From Sclerotinia nivalis (Eukaryota; Ascomycota; Leotiomycetes; Helotiales; Sclerotiniaceae): 64,000 nt of DNA. The notes below the pieces were generated by a model. That model was not told where the DNA came from and ran no database searches. It saw only the letters and a program-made list of their open reading frames with translations. The stretch is from the NCBI GenBank assembly GCA_029531795.1, contig JAPEIS010000007.1, positions 1,426,001 through 1,490,000 on the forward strand. Direction: 5' to 3'. This document shows, piece by piece, positions 45,771 to 57,521 of the stretch (position 1 is the stretch's first letter; every line of letters starts with the position of its first letter). The position numbers and the translations under genes are program-made.

Positions 45771-46918
45771 AATTTTGTTTTTCGGGACTGACGCAGCCAA
45801 GTTCTGTCAAGTTGTCGATGTCGTCGAGTAAATCTGGAATGACGTCGTTGAGCTCTCCTGATTCTGTTTTGGGTATGTGAATTCCTCCGATCCATCAGGA
45901 GTAGTTGGCAAACAATCGTTGGAGGGTCTTGCCGTGTCAGGATGGATCCATTTTCCGGTAAGAGTGTTGTGTGCGGCTCCTCGTGTTCAATATCGCGCTG
46001 CTGTACTGATGTTCTGTTATCACCAAAATCATAACACAGTCCGGCTGCAAGTTCAACTCCCCGAATAGGTCCTGTCCTGCAGTCCCTAAATCGATCCCTT
46101 CACTATGAGTCACCCACTGCGACACAAGTATTGCTCCCAACCTAATAGGAGCTCTACCGCTTCGATTTTCCCTTCTTATTTCTTTTCTTCGAAATCCTCT
46201 ACAGTTGCGATATCTTTGTCTTGGCGAGGAAAACCAGCCTCGGTGTAATGACTGTTTCTTGGCGAAGTGCAGTAATGTAAGAATTGAGAACGCAATGAAG
46301 GACTACTATTAGATTTGGGGTTGAGAGATTAGGATCTATGGATAAAGCACATTTTCACAATTTCGATGGAAATTTTAAAACCGGTGTAATAAAGTGGAGA
46401 AAGCTATCTCGTGGGTGCAGCGAGGCGAGGGTGGAAACTTGTTGTACATGATCTAGAGGAGACAGCAATGCAACACTCAATTGACATGATTGGCTGAAAG
46501 CGATGGATCGGTGAGGAGTGACATGGCAGCATAACAAGGAAGAGAATGTGATCTCCACTTTGGGCTGCCCCGAACTAACAGCAAATCATTCTATGGGGCT
46601 GTGAATGGGTCCTTAAGGTTTAGAAGCTAGAAACCGATGAGGCTGATAAGGTATCTATCTGGAAGAAAAGTGATGCACTAATAAATCGTTTCACGAGATA
46701 GGCGAAGAGTTCAATTGAGTCATTATTTTTTCCATCTATGATTAGATTGCACGCATCGTGATTGTTGGAAAATCGTATGTTCCATCAAGCCAGGGGTTCG
46801 CTTCTAGGCTTAGCGCACCCCCAACGCTAAAACCACACCTCCTAAAAATGGCGCATGGCGCAATAGGACTCTGTAGTTCTATCAAAAAGCGAATAAAATC
46901 ATACGTAGAAACAATAAA
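45771..46918. other. upstream of the RBR ligase
   Basis: Read on the minus strand, about 45690-45890 has an open frame with ELNDVIPDLLDDIDNLTELG, which may belong to a 5' exon of the RBR gene that I cannot join. The remainder is non-coding as far as I can see. Confidence 0.35.
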
Positions 46919-48161
46919 TCAGGCTCCATATCTTCTTACAACCAAACCATCTTTGGCATCGACAGACGACCCAACATCTGTTGTGGTGCCATTTTTGTCC
47001 AACCGCCTGCTGGCAATGAGGATATATAACCAAGCAAAAGCCATTAGAACAAGAATCACAAGAGTCATAATGAGCGAATCTGTCATTCCATCTCTGTAGT
47101 GTGGATGGAGCCTTTGCGGAAAAAGCTTATGCTTACATTCATATGCAACAGAAGCCTCCATGAGTACTTCGGAAATTTCGGCATTACTCGCATGTGAATT
47201 GAGGGCATGGATACGGGGATCCATGGAGAAAGGTAGTAATACCTATGAATCCAATTGCCATTGAGCCACCGATATGAGGTAGCGTTCCGTCAGTAGCGTC
47301 ACTAAAAGTTGTCACGCAAAGATCTTCGTTGTAAACGCTCCACAGATTGTGCATATAGGCCAGTTCAAGGCATATGTAACCACCTGGTTTTTCATAAGGC
47401 AGTTATTGTATCGTTAGCACAAGAAACCAACAGCAATACCACCACTGCTAACCGTTAAAGTCTTTTGAACTTTAGTTTGCCCTGAGAAATAAATAAGTAG
47501 CTCATCTGTAGTTGCCACATAGTTTCTTCCACGCTTCTTTCGCACTTCCTCCATTGAAAATGCAGCAATATTGAAGTACTTGCCACCGTCAATGGAAAAG
47601 GTCGACATGTGCCAACCCTTAACGCCAGGGAACATAGAAATATCGGTTGTAAATACGACTTTTCCCCTCAATGCCATATGGCTTGAGTACACTGCTGGTA
47701 TGCAATTCTCGCCCTGCACGAAGTTTCTGCACAGAAAATACATACCATCACACGCCCAAAAGGCACTTGCGTGATCATCATCACCATCACCACCATCAGC
47801 TTTAATCTGCCATTGCTTTTCTCCACCGAATTTAGCTTTCTTCCGTACTGAATATGAGTGTCTTTTAGGCCCAAAGTATTGAGTAACTCCATAAGTTCAT
47901 TCCGCCCGATCTCCCCAAAGACTTCTCCCGATGGAACGTTGATGGTATGCAAATGGTTGTCTTCCTCCCCGCCATGGTAGATTCCATCAAAACAGGATCG
48001 GCCAAACACTGGTCGTGCAGCCCTTTGCCAATTGCCGGATTAAGTCGCTTCCTTGTCGCAAGGTGTCCGGGGCCAATGCCATAGCCAAAGAGGACGGAGG
48101 GGTAATGTATCGGCTTCAAATTATGTATGCTCGATTCTGTAAGTCGGCGTATCTTGATCAT
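46919..48161 (-). pseudogene. FAD-dependent monooxygenase (salicylate-hydroxylase-like), decayed
   Basis: Pieces of one gene lie in successive frames of the minus strand. An N-terminal piece (48161 to about 47990) is followed by GEVFGEIGRNELMELLNTLG (to about 47865), the region just before the GD motif domain in this flavoprotein class. The frame changes near 47805; then comes A-C-D-G-M, the remains of the GxDG motif, followed by a YRG-type segment ALRGKVVF (47743-47414). Near 47300 FSDATDGTLPHIGG replaces the usual GDAAHAxxPHxG. A last frame (47224-46919) ends with a membrane segment. The frameshifts have no GT-AG pair around them, and the FAD-binding GxGxxG start is not visible. The gene is therefore probably dead. 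Confidence 0.55.
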
Positions 48162-49491
48162 ATTGTTGTATAGTCATAATCACACCGAGATCCTTCAGAC
48201 ATGTTTATGCGAGTCAACCATAGTCCTCGCGCGCGGCTTTCAGTGAGGACGTGTATGGCGACCAAGGTAGCAAGTTCGTATTTTTGGCATCGTCCACTTC
48301 ATCAGTATGGTGGCAACTTATTGCGATCTTTATACCTAGTAGACCTAATTAGAGGTATTTGAGATTAGTCCTAAAGCTTTTTGCGCGGAGAAAGAGCTGT
48401 CGATGCAATTTTATTGACTGGATAATGACTGTATGTCTGTAGTATTCGAGTTGAATTCCAATTTGTTTTCCAAGTAACAAACACAAATTAACATCTTGGC
48501 ACATTGCGGCCACCGTAGCGACTACACCACAACCACAACATGCAATACAATATATATCACCATTTGATACTCATTGAAGCACAAACTCAATATGAGAATC
48601 TTCTATTGATTCACTGTTCCAGTATCTGGTAACTGTAATGCAGTAAAGTAGCCAGAATCGAGTCGAATACGAATGAAACCGGATTCACATCCATCTATGG
48701 ACTTATTGAAGAGGTTCCCCCACAATCGAGTAGAAAAGGAGAAGACGTTATCTATTATTCTTTGGCAATATCGTTCGCTGTCTATTGTCTTCTGGTATTA
48801 ATATAGATGCTCAAGATTAGGGAGGTGCTGTAAAGTCTAATATGGTCAGAACCCGAACAACCCATCAAAAAGAACGTCATAGGATGCATAAGCTGTTTCT
48901 GAGTCAGGATGCGTATATAATCTCCCGTTAGTGTGCAGCCTGAATCATGTCACAATTACTTCATTGTCTTGAACGTTCGAGACTACGCGCCTCGGTGGGT
49001 ACCAAGCAGGCGGTAGCTCTAAGCCCACCGCGAAGTTCAGCGTCTGTCGTAAACAGTGAGGATTCGAATGAAGTGACAATCGTGCGAATAAAAGAATCTG
49101 GCGAGGATATTGAAGGGAGACCAAAATGGAAAGATGGGTCTTTTTGGCCCCAAAATGCGCTGCTTTTTCAGGGTGTCTAGCGGTGTCGCCAAAACTATGG
49201 ATAGTAAGCGATAAATATGTTCCCTCCTGTGACAAAATACGGTCTCTGCTCAGATCTGAGATTAGCACACCTAATGTTGCATCCTGGAGGATATAAGTGT
49301 AGTATGTTAGAATCCTACAAGTGTAGGCGCCGCTTCGGCCTTTTGGTATCGCATGCTGAGCGGCTACCAGTTATCCCACTGTCTTGGCGTTGTTGATGGC
49401 ATACAAGAGTTTGATTGTCCTCAATTCAGATAATGCAGTATTTCTATAATCAAAATCCCGGTAGAAGTTTGCTGAGATCATTCCAACCGTT
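48162..49491. other. intergenic, no gene seen
   Basis: At 49169-49190 CAGGGTGTCTAGCGGTGTCGCC resembles the end of a TIR transposon and shares its first nine bases with the element at 39113, but no partner end was found. An open frame over 48947-49180 overlaps it and is not called. Confidence 0.4.
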
Positions 49492-49887
49492 ATGAATTCT
49501 TTACGGTCCAACGTTGTATCGTCCAACGACAAACTGCCCATCACCATATTCGATTCACCAGCTCTACAGGAATACGAGGCAGGCGCGACGGAAAAAAGAC
49601 GGAACTCCCTAAAACTTGCAATTCAGTGCCTGGCAGTGGTAATATTACTGAATATATTCCTATACAAAGCCGTTCAATTCTCCTCGGCAAAGAACCAAAG
49701 GGTCCATTATTGCTCCCACGGAAATGTGACACTGGCTTCCTCTCGATCTGAGAATGAAGGCAACGACTTTCCGACATCGTTAGGCTCCGGATCTAATAAC
49801 GTTGAAGATCGTCACCTATCAGGATGGCTGCTTGCAGCAGTGCTCAAACCGAAAAACCGTCAGTATCCTTCAAATTCAATGATGTAA
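49492..49887 (+). CDS. hypothetical single-pass membrane protein (N-terminal part)
   Basis: 131 codons from an ATG. Residues 1-37 are soluble and polar, 40-62 form one membrane helix (SLKLAIQCLAVVILLNIFLY) preceded by KRR, and the rest is a Ser/Asn-rich lumenal part with one Cys and HGNVTLASS. This is the layout of a type II membrane protein. The frame stops at 49885-49887, but just there another frame reads PSVSFKFNDVTEICATFFS and looks coding, so either an intron or a frameshift lies near 49830-49870. I do not recognise the family. Confidence 0.4.
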   Translation: MNSLRSNVVSSNDKLPITIFDSPALQEYEAGATEKRRNSLKLAIQCLAVVILLNIFLYKAVQFSSAKNQRVHYCSHGNVTLASSRSENEGNDFPTSLGSGSNNVEDRHLSGWLLAAVLKPKNRQYPSNSMM

Positions 49888-49894
49888 CCGAAAT

Positions 49895-50494
49895 TTGCGC
49901 TACTTTCTTTTCGATTCAGAAAACTCCCCTTCTAATTGCGCAGCTAATATCATTGCGCCTATAATACTTTTTGGTGACTCTCTACTTCCACTTCGATCGC
50001 AACTCATCAATTTCGCGACTCCACATCTTTCGCATGAACCATCGCTAAGCCAGACTTTTGATCCGTTAGCTTTATTTAACTTGAGGCTCCCTAGCCCCTT
50101 GAATTCTCCGAAAGCTGTGCCAGACCATATTACCCATACTATCGGTTCTTCTATTCACCATGTAGGGCATTATTGTCTCCTCATCTCCACGTGCAACAAC
50201 CTAATATTCATCATCTTGACTCATGAAGATATTCCTTTGCTCCTCGCATTCCTCCCTTTCACCCTCGGTACCCACACAGAAGCCTTCAAATTTGGGTTTG
50301 AAAATGCGACAGTCTATCACCTTGCTACCAATGGCTTCACTATAGGCGGCTTTGACATTCTACTTGAAACATCAGACTCTATCATTCTTAATCCCAAGGA
50401 AGACTACTCCCAGGCGAAACATGACGTGCATTGTCTTGGGTGGTGGGCTGGTACCAGCAGTCCTCCTCTTCAATGTTCGCACTCACAATCGTAA
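49895..50494 (+). CDS. uncertain open frame, possibly an exon of the preceding gene
   Basis: It is open for 200 codons, hydrophobic and rich in Leu, Ser, His and Pro. No domain is recognised. A GTAAGA at 50489 could be a donor. The join to the reading frame at 49492 is not solved. It may be a chance frame or part of a decayed gene. Confidence 0.22.
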   Translation: MRYFLFDSENSPSNCAANIIAPIILFGDSLLPLRSQLINFATPHLSHEPSLSQTFDPLALFNLRLPSPLNSPKAVPDHITHTIGSSIHHVGHYCLLISTCNNLIFIILTHEDIPLLLAFLPFTLGTHTEAFKFGFENATVYHLATNGFTIGGFDILLETSDSIILNPKEDYSQAKHDVHCLGWWAGTSSPPLQCSHSQS

Positions 50495-51551
50495 GAGAAA
50501 GATCTCCATGGTGTAATAAGTCCCTGGACCCGGAGTGAAAAGATCGGAATAGAGAGAATGAAGACGATTATTGCACCAAAAAAAATGATTACTTGTTCTA
50601 TGGCTATAGAAATGTGAAATTCTATGGGGGCGTAATCGTGGATTTTGTGGGGATCATTGCTTGGCTTGACAGGCTCGGGATGGTGGTAGGAAAACAGGCA
50701 CGGAAGGTTACATTTGTAGAGAAAAGGCATATTACACGGCTTTTGGTGGTTCAAGGTTCTTGGAAGATTTCTTCAGAGGGTGAATAGAGTTTGATTATTC
50801 AGGTATTTGAATTAGTATACAAAGAACATTGGAGTGTGGTGCTTCAACGTGGAAACCAGGGTTAAACTTAACAAAACAGATACCAATTCCATGTACGGTT
50901 ACGACCTTAATATCTTACAAGTGTCTAGCGATCTTTGGTGTAGAATGTTGATGATCGGAAGTCAGTATGATAAGAGACGGCAACGTAGTCAGATGATCAG
51001 AACGAAATGGAAAGCCAGCAGTTAAGCTGTTGAGGCCAGGGTGAGCTTTATGCGACATGTATTTATAAGGACTCGGATTGCTATGTTCACGTTGGCAGAC
51101 AGGTTCAGCTCCCGAAGAGAAAATTTAGTCGTTCGCTCTGGTATTAAGGCACCTTGTAGGCGCAGCCACACGGGGATATGCCTGGAGATAACATGGTGAA
51201 GGTCTAGACTCCAAAGCCCCCAACTCTGTTGTGAGATGGTATTCAATCCTCTTGAACAAAGTGTTTACCTAGGCTGAAGAGGACTGAGCCAGTACAAGAG
51301 GGCTCGTAGAGGGAATGTTCGGTTCCAATCCCGTCAGCTCTTCAGAACTTCCTGCCTTGTACTTGGCTCCTTGTTTGTATGGTACTCTGCTAAATTTTGG
51401 CATTTCATGCGGAAAAGTCTTAATCAACGATAAGTTCATCTACAAAGAACAATCTGAACTTTGAGCTTAGTCAAATCACTCACACAACTGTTCCTCCAAG
51501 TTTTTTTTGTATATATCGGCGGAAGATCTAAAATAACCCATCAATCAGTAC
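50495..51551. other. intergenic, no gene seen
   Basis: CTGAAGAG at 51274-51281 pairs perfectly with CTCTTCAG at 51338-51345, enclosing a 56-nt loop with a B-box-like GGTTCCAATCC. I could not fold it as a tRNA. Nothing else stands out. Confidence 0.4.
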
Positions 51552-51651
51552 GGCCTGCTGGCCCAATGGCAAGGCGCTTGACTACGACTATTCAGGATCA
51601 ATTCCTGAAGCCCGCATCAAGAGATTGCAGGTTCGAATCCTGCGTAGGTCA
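51552..51651 (+). tRNA. tRNA-Arg(ACG) with a 28-nt intron
   Basis: The acceptor stem is GGCCTGC with GTAGGTC plus discriminator A (two G-U pairs). The D stem is GCC/GGC around the AATGGCAA-type loop. The anticodon stem CTTGA/TCAAG encloses C-T-A-C-G-A-A, so the anticodon is ACG. The intron (51593-51620) sits after position 37. The T arm GCAGG-TTCGAAT-CCTGC is perfect. The exact intron ends could shift by one base. Confidence 0.9.
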
Positions 51652-51658
51652 AAAATTC

Positions 51659-51664
51659 TTTTTT
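51659..51664 (+). terminator. RNA polymerase III terminator of tRNA-Arg
   Basis: A run of six T on the coding strand, seven bases after the discriminator base. Confidence 0.85.
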
Positions 51665-53771
51665 ACATGTGGATGTGGTTATGTGGAGCTACAGAGGGGG
51701 GCTAAAGAGAGGATCTTTTCAATAAGCGAAATGTAGCGTTGAAATTTTTACAAAAAGCAAAGCAGAACCCTGCCTTGTTGGCTAATCTTTTCGAAAAAAA
51801 ATTTAACCTCTTCCACTTCAGAAAGAATCTAAGATGTATGGTTAGGCAGCAAAATGAAAGAGGAGCTGGCCGGCGCCCCTTCGATCAAAAAAGTCCATAT
51901 GGAGAGGAATCCATGATTGACTACATTCTTTATAAGTCTCAATGCATGGCCTCCCTAATTAGAAAAGCTCTCTCAATGGTATGATCAATATTTGGAGAGA
52001 TAGCAAGTGCTTATGCAGGAGAATGTTGAACGCCGGAAACTCAGTTGCAGCAATTATAGCTCCATAACCCCCTTCAGAATCTTCCACACTCTACATCTAT
52101 TACGAAAGCCGATCGGTGCGTTTGTCATTACCCCTACAGCACTCATCACATCATCTTTCTGGGCCAACAGTTTGAACCGTGCTTTCCAATCCCATCACAG
52201 TTTTCAGTGTGGTATGTCAAGACCCCGAATATAAGTTATTAAGGATCCGGATATTAGCCGTTGGAACTCAAATTGTTGGTTCAAAATTAGATACAATGCT
52301 AGCGCATTCGAGGACAAACCTATGATGAAGACTGGTGGCATAGGGAGGGAGGAACATATCTGATGTAAGATTTCCCCGGGTAAATTTTCGAAACAAGCAT
52401 CACTTTGTGTCGAGGCTCCTCTATACATTTCGGCCTCCTGGCTACTGATATTTGAAGACTCCGAGGTATTTGAAGCGAGAATAGGAATGCTTAAAATTAA
52501 ATCCGTAAGATTCGGTACATCGAGATAGGATTCGCGCAGCACCACTATCGAGCAGTCAATATTAACGTACCTTTCAATAAGGGCGACCTACTCACCTTTT
52601 GCTAATGACCAGCCTTCCAGTCATCCAGTCATAGAATCCCTGAAATTGACGAGCACCACAATAATCATGTTCCCATCCTAGTCCGTTTTTACCAATACCG
52701 CCTCTCTTAAAACGCGACGATAGCACCTTTCCCGTATCTTGCTTAGGACCCTGTATGCAGAGTGAATCGTTAGATGTTCCGAAAGTAGCTCCCAGTACAT
52801 GGGAGAAATATTTGTATTACAAGCTTGATTATACTTATCGACAACATCGAGGCAAATATGATGAATTAGAACCGTAGAAAAAGGATTTTTATTTTATATA
52901 TCAAGCCGTCACCAGATACTACAAGCAGCTCTCACCAAATCACATCACCACTCTCCGCTCACTTCAATTAACCTCGTCATCAGCAGAGCTAAGGTACCAT
53001 AGAATATTTTGATTCGAGATGAGTGGATGTTTTTAGAATATATGGGAGAAAAGCGGTGGGTGAATTTGAACGGAGTGAGATGGAATGGTACTGTATTTGG
53101 TTGGTGGGTTGGGAGGAGGCGAGGTGAATTTATTATTTAGAGGCGGAATGAAGGGGTGAATTCGAATTCCTAGTTATTATTGCGTTAACTTCTTCTATAT
53201 GCTCAGTCGTTGTTTTGTCTTCTGGTGTGTATGTAACTTCATTCGCTATATATTCTTTGCTACTACGATATATCTGCTAATAAATGATATATCTGCTAAT
53301 AAATGAGTGTGAACTAAAAATTCAAGTTTTGCCTTTCTATTTGAGTCGAAGTGAAAAGGGTAGGTATTCTTTTTCGTTTTTGCGGTGGTGTCGCTGCGGT
53401 GGTCGTCATCGTTGGCATAGCTAGATGGAGAGATAAGGAGCGAGGAATTTCAATGTTTTGGTTTGAGGGGACGATTGAAGTGGCGGAGGTATTGGTCTAG
53501 TAGATAATAAAGAAAGATTCATTTTAAGGATTTTGACAAAGTCAAACTAAGGTTCTGCGAAGGCACACGATCTACAAGTTAGTCAATTACAGTGAATGAT
53601 TCATGTCCAGGAAACGACATGAGTTGCCAATAGTATAACATATCGAAATATGATTTTAACAAAATTACCAGGGTAGCAGCCTCCACGATGGAAGCACCTA
53701 AATCACCGTCCCACTAACATTATACGAAATATGGACATTAAATTAATTATAGAAATACAATACAGCCAACC
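51665..53771. other. mostly non-coding, around an F-box-like frame
   Basis: On the minus strand about 52750-52592 there is an open piece (YCGARQFQGFYDWMTGRLV) ending in TGA. It looks coding but does not splice in frame to the F-box-like frame at 52204-52545. From 52950 to 53700 the sequence is AT-rich; GATATATCTGCTAATAAAT is tandemly repeated near 53266-53303. No other gene is seen. Confidence 0.4.
52204..52545 (-). CDS. F-box-like protein or fragment
   Basis: F-box proteins link substrates to SCF ubiquitin ligases through Skp1. A 113-codon minus-strand frame contains FENLPGEILHQICSSLPMPPVFIIGLSSNALAL, which follows the F-box start pattern (LPxEIxxxI...L). The frame has no upstream ATG of its own; its first ATG is at residue 40, just before the motif. 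The rest of a normal F-box protein is missing, so this is either an exon of a gene I cannot complete or a fragment. The motif match is modest. Confidence 0.35.
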   Translation of the reverse strand: MVLRESYLDVPNLTDLILSIPILASNTSESSNISSQEAEMYRGASTQSDACFENLPGEILHQICSSLPMPPVFIIGLSSNALALYLILNQQFEFQRLISGSLITYIRGLDIPH

Positions 53772-55781
53772 TCAATACATCAAGCTCCCCACTTTGGGAA
53801 CCACCAGAATTCCTTCTTCTAACAATCGCTCAGCTAACTGGAAAATCATCCCATCACATCCTTTCCTTACAATAATGTCAACGGCTACCGGTAAATATTC
53901 CGTCTGCAACGAGATGGTAGAATTATAAGCCGCTTGACCTATTGGAAATACCATATCGGGAACTTCTGCGAAGTTGGATATGCGGCTTAGGTCCCAGCCG
54001 GAAGGAATTCCCGGGGCACTGTTCAGATGTGATTTGTCAGTATGGTGTGATGTAAAGATTGGAGCGGTTCTTGAGTTGCACGGATATTTGGACGTGTGGA
54101 CATACCTTCTGTACACATCTCTATAATCGGTTTCTCCTAATGTGCCGGGATAGAGGAGGATACTATCGCTGCAGCTAGTTGGACTAGCAGGGACGAGTTT
54201 TTCGGCAACCCAATCCATGAAGATGGTTTTGTTGTGAATAGCTTGTTCGGTTGCATCAGCACTGATGTTATTCTGCCCCCAACCCCATCTGGTTAATGGC
54301 ACAGGGTCGATGAAGGGACGAGCGCCGTTATTAGCAGCAGCGTAATCCTCATAGAAGGGTTCTGCAAGGAGACTGTATTGTTGTTGGGTGATAAGAGTGG
54401 GATAGACGAGACCGAGGAAATCTTCAATCGATGAGTCATTTGCTCCAGAGGGAGTTGTTTCGCTCCAAAAAGCCTCAATGTCTAGAGCAGTTGTGCTTGT
54501 TGCGTTGAGGAAAGTCTCCAGCTTCGCGAGAAAATCAAGCAAGATTGATTCAGCTTCTGTCGTAGCATTTTTCGGGAAATCGGCTATCCAAATCTTTTTC
54601 GGGAATTCAGTGAAGTTGCTTGTGATATTGTTCCCATACAAGACCTTGGCAGCTTCATGCCACAAAACTGGGTCTCTAGTGAGGAGTCCCGCAGTGTCCA
54701 GAGTGGGAGACAAAGGCATAACGTTATCCAAGCTAACAAGTCCATGAGATGGTCTATTACCGAAACATCCATTCACTTGAGATGGATTACGAATACTTCC
54801 GCCAGTATCAGAACCAATTCCGAGGTCTAACCAATCATAAGCACCAATTCCAGCACCAGGGCCTGAAGAAGAAGAGGATGGCGATTGGTAACCATCACCA
54901 CGTGGGTTAAAGGGGCAGTGATAGTCCACCCAGTCTGCGGTTGGACCCTCCCCATTAGCAAACTGGGATGTCTTCATTTTCCCAACGATAATCGCTCCTG
55001 CGTCAATCAAGCTCTGAACGGCAGGTCCAGTAACATTTGCTGGTGGATAAAGCTCATAATATGCACGATTCCCATTACTAGTCTTGATTCCTGCAACATC
55101 GTAAATATCCTTAACACCAAGTCGGACCCCAGCAAGAGGTTTTTCAGCAGTTTTGGTACAATAGAGCCTGGAAGGGACACCAATAGTAGAACTCTGTACA
55201 CCGGGAATGGATGCACTCAATATAGAAAAGGTTCCATCTGAGTTCTCGATTGTTCCTTCGGTAAAAGCATCCTGTACATCAGAGTATAGACGATATGCTT
55301 TGAAAAGCTCGCCCGTTTTTGGAGTCAAAAAGTATGGTCCTGGAGGCACTTGATTGTTTGAATCGCTGGTGAAAACTTTGGTCCCATGTTCATTACAAAT
55401 GGATGATAGCGAAGTTGTGTTGGTGGAACCAACCAGATGGACAGCTACCCAGGTTAAAAATTGGTCGTACTAGGTTTTGGAAACATACATACCTTCCAAG
55501 AAACCGAGATTAAATACATCGTCGGAGGCAGTATAATTGATAACTAATGACTTGAATGAAGCAGACGTGAAATTGCCTTCTAAACTTTTCATTACCGTCA
55601 AAGGGATCAAATCTGCTGTGCTTGGCTTGGGCTGAATGGTTGTGACAGCGTCGACGCCAACATAATAGCTGATGCCATTGACATCAACGGTCGTTCCGGT
55701 CTTTGAGATTGAAATAGCAGCATTTGTCAAGCTCATCAAGGACATTGCCACAGAACCCGATTTGAACATTCTAAACGCCAT
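53772..55781 (-). CDS. amidase-signature hydrolase, secreted type
   Basis: Amidase-signature enzymes hydrolyse amide bonds with a Ser-cisSer-Lys triad. The exons on the minus strand are 55781-55493, 55444-54106 and 54018-53772, with introns of 48 and 87 nt, giving 624 residues. The triad is visible: the Lys is in LGVKDIYDV, the cis-Ser in the [10 protein letters not shown] region, and the nucleophile Ser in [12 protein letters not shown]. The KTSQFANGE motif and [12 protein letters not shown] are typical of a fungal subgroup with an N-terminal domain of about 170 residues before the signature domain. The N-terminus is hydrophobic (about residues 5-25), so the protein may enter the secretory pathway. 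The second intron is a multiple of three with no stop; if unspliced it adds 29 residues. Its splice signals and the SAPGIPSGW join make splicing likely. Confidence 0.85.
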
Positions 55782-57521
55782 AGTCACAGAAAACAACAGA
55801 AAACTTATATCGGTCACTCAAGATGCCTGCCTTTCAGCCAAAAACGAGTGAAATGTAGCGAATACTTATAATCTTAACAACGGCAAAACAAGTGGCATGT
55901 TATCGTGAGCTATGTATACTTATTAATATTGGGATATCCCAACGACGAGATGGCCAAGAAAACCACGATACGATGATCGGTTCCTGCATATCCATATTTC
56001 TTCAGCAATCCTCGACTGCGTCTCATCTTTGACAAGATTACCTCGCAAAGATAAGATAAAATAAGATGAGTAAGGTGGGATGGTAATAAACGGCAAACTT
56101 CATCCGAAAACTTTCGGTGAGAAGCATCTACAAAATCATGCACTTGCTGGATTACTGTCCTATGAAATAAGAGTTAAATGTGGAAGGAGGTGTGAACCCC
56201 AGTGGCTAGTGACTCTTTGCGATAAGTATAGAATCTTATTAGTCAACCTTCACACGGACTCTGCTGATAGGTATGAAAAGCTCGAAATCGTGATGTCTAA
56301 CACAAAGTCCATATCACAGTGAGTACTACCCCAGTGCCATGCCAATATGAAGATAAAGGCTTCCTTCAATCTTTGATACGACATGCGATATGGATATGCG
56401 ATAAGAAAATCCCCGAGTTCGGCAACCCACATCCCAGATTCTTGGTGGGACAGTACATCATTCAACACGGCGGAAAATTCCGAAAGATGCTGTCCACTCC
56501 TTTTTTACCAGCATCCCGTCTATAGTATTGTCAGTTGTGACAGGTATTAATATGTACAGGTGATTGGAAACTGAAGCCCGATACCGTGCAAAAAGTGTTA
56601 AAAGAGGCTCATCTAGTTTCTGCTAATAAGCTCTTCCATCATCAATCTACTTGCTACTACTGTATCGTTCGAAGTCTAAGGAAGATTAGACAATTCTTTT
56701 TACGCTTTTCTCCGGTGTATGGTCATGTGCAAATTTACCTCCAGTGTGGAGAAACAGCATCTCTGATAAGTTACAACGCAGTCCGAGCGATCAGAAAACT
56801 GGGTCCAAACTTGAATCAAACTTTATCTCGAAGAGAAACAAATAGTTGCATAGTTCTATAGCTTTTTCGCTATTTGGAACTTCTGTTCTCCTCGCGTATG
56901 CAGAACCATTTATAGTCATCTAGATGCCCTCGAGTCTCGGGGAAATATCCTTTGTCTGGATACTACTTGCCGATTTCCGTGTTTATTAATTCTCGAATTG
57001 CTACTCGTTTTTAACGTTCACACGTGTAATGGTTGCCTGGCCATGAAGGATAAAAGCCGAAAATATATTCACGCAGATCACCACCACTTACCCCACCTTC
57101 CACTTTCAGATGTCAAAATCCGTCCAATGTCGATTGAGGTCGACGGGAATGAATGCTTCTTCTGCAACCTTTGCTAGGGAGTAGTAACACTAGGGCACTC
57201 ACCTGTGCATAATAGTAACCAATAACCTACACCATGTGCAGGATGATCGAAAAGATAGGAAGGTAGAAAGTTCTACGTCCCGAAATATCTGCAGGTTCAA
57301 GGTCTATCTATGGTGAGAATATATCCATTATGCAGGTTCCTGTACAACATGAATATTGATGTGGCATTGTCCTGTCACTGACTACACGTGCATATTTCTG
57401 GTGCTTTGCTGTCAAATGCAGTTTCACGGCAATTGGCGACGGCCGGGAGTATATATGGAATGGCGAGAATCTACGATTCGACCAGTTCGTCTCAAAAACG
57501 AGTAATTTTCTCATTGGCATC
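55782..57521. other. intergenic between divergent amidase and phosphoesterase genes
   Basis: Open frames at 56080-56322 and 56319-56525 are short, adjacent and without identity; they could be exons of an orphan but I cannot support that. ATATAT at 57451, 71 bp before the ATG, may serve the phosphoesterase gene. Confidence 0.4.

Noticed and set aside
51274..51345. tRNA-like structure with an 8-bp closing stem and a B-box-like motif
   Set aside because: The T stem around TTCCAAT does not pair and no anticodon arm forms, so it is only a hairpin near the real tRNA gene.
46919..55781. Possible metabolic gene cluster (FAD monooxygenase plus amidase)
   Set aside because: The monooxygenase is decayed, no backbone synthase or regulator is present, and a tRNA and unrelated frames lie between.
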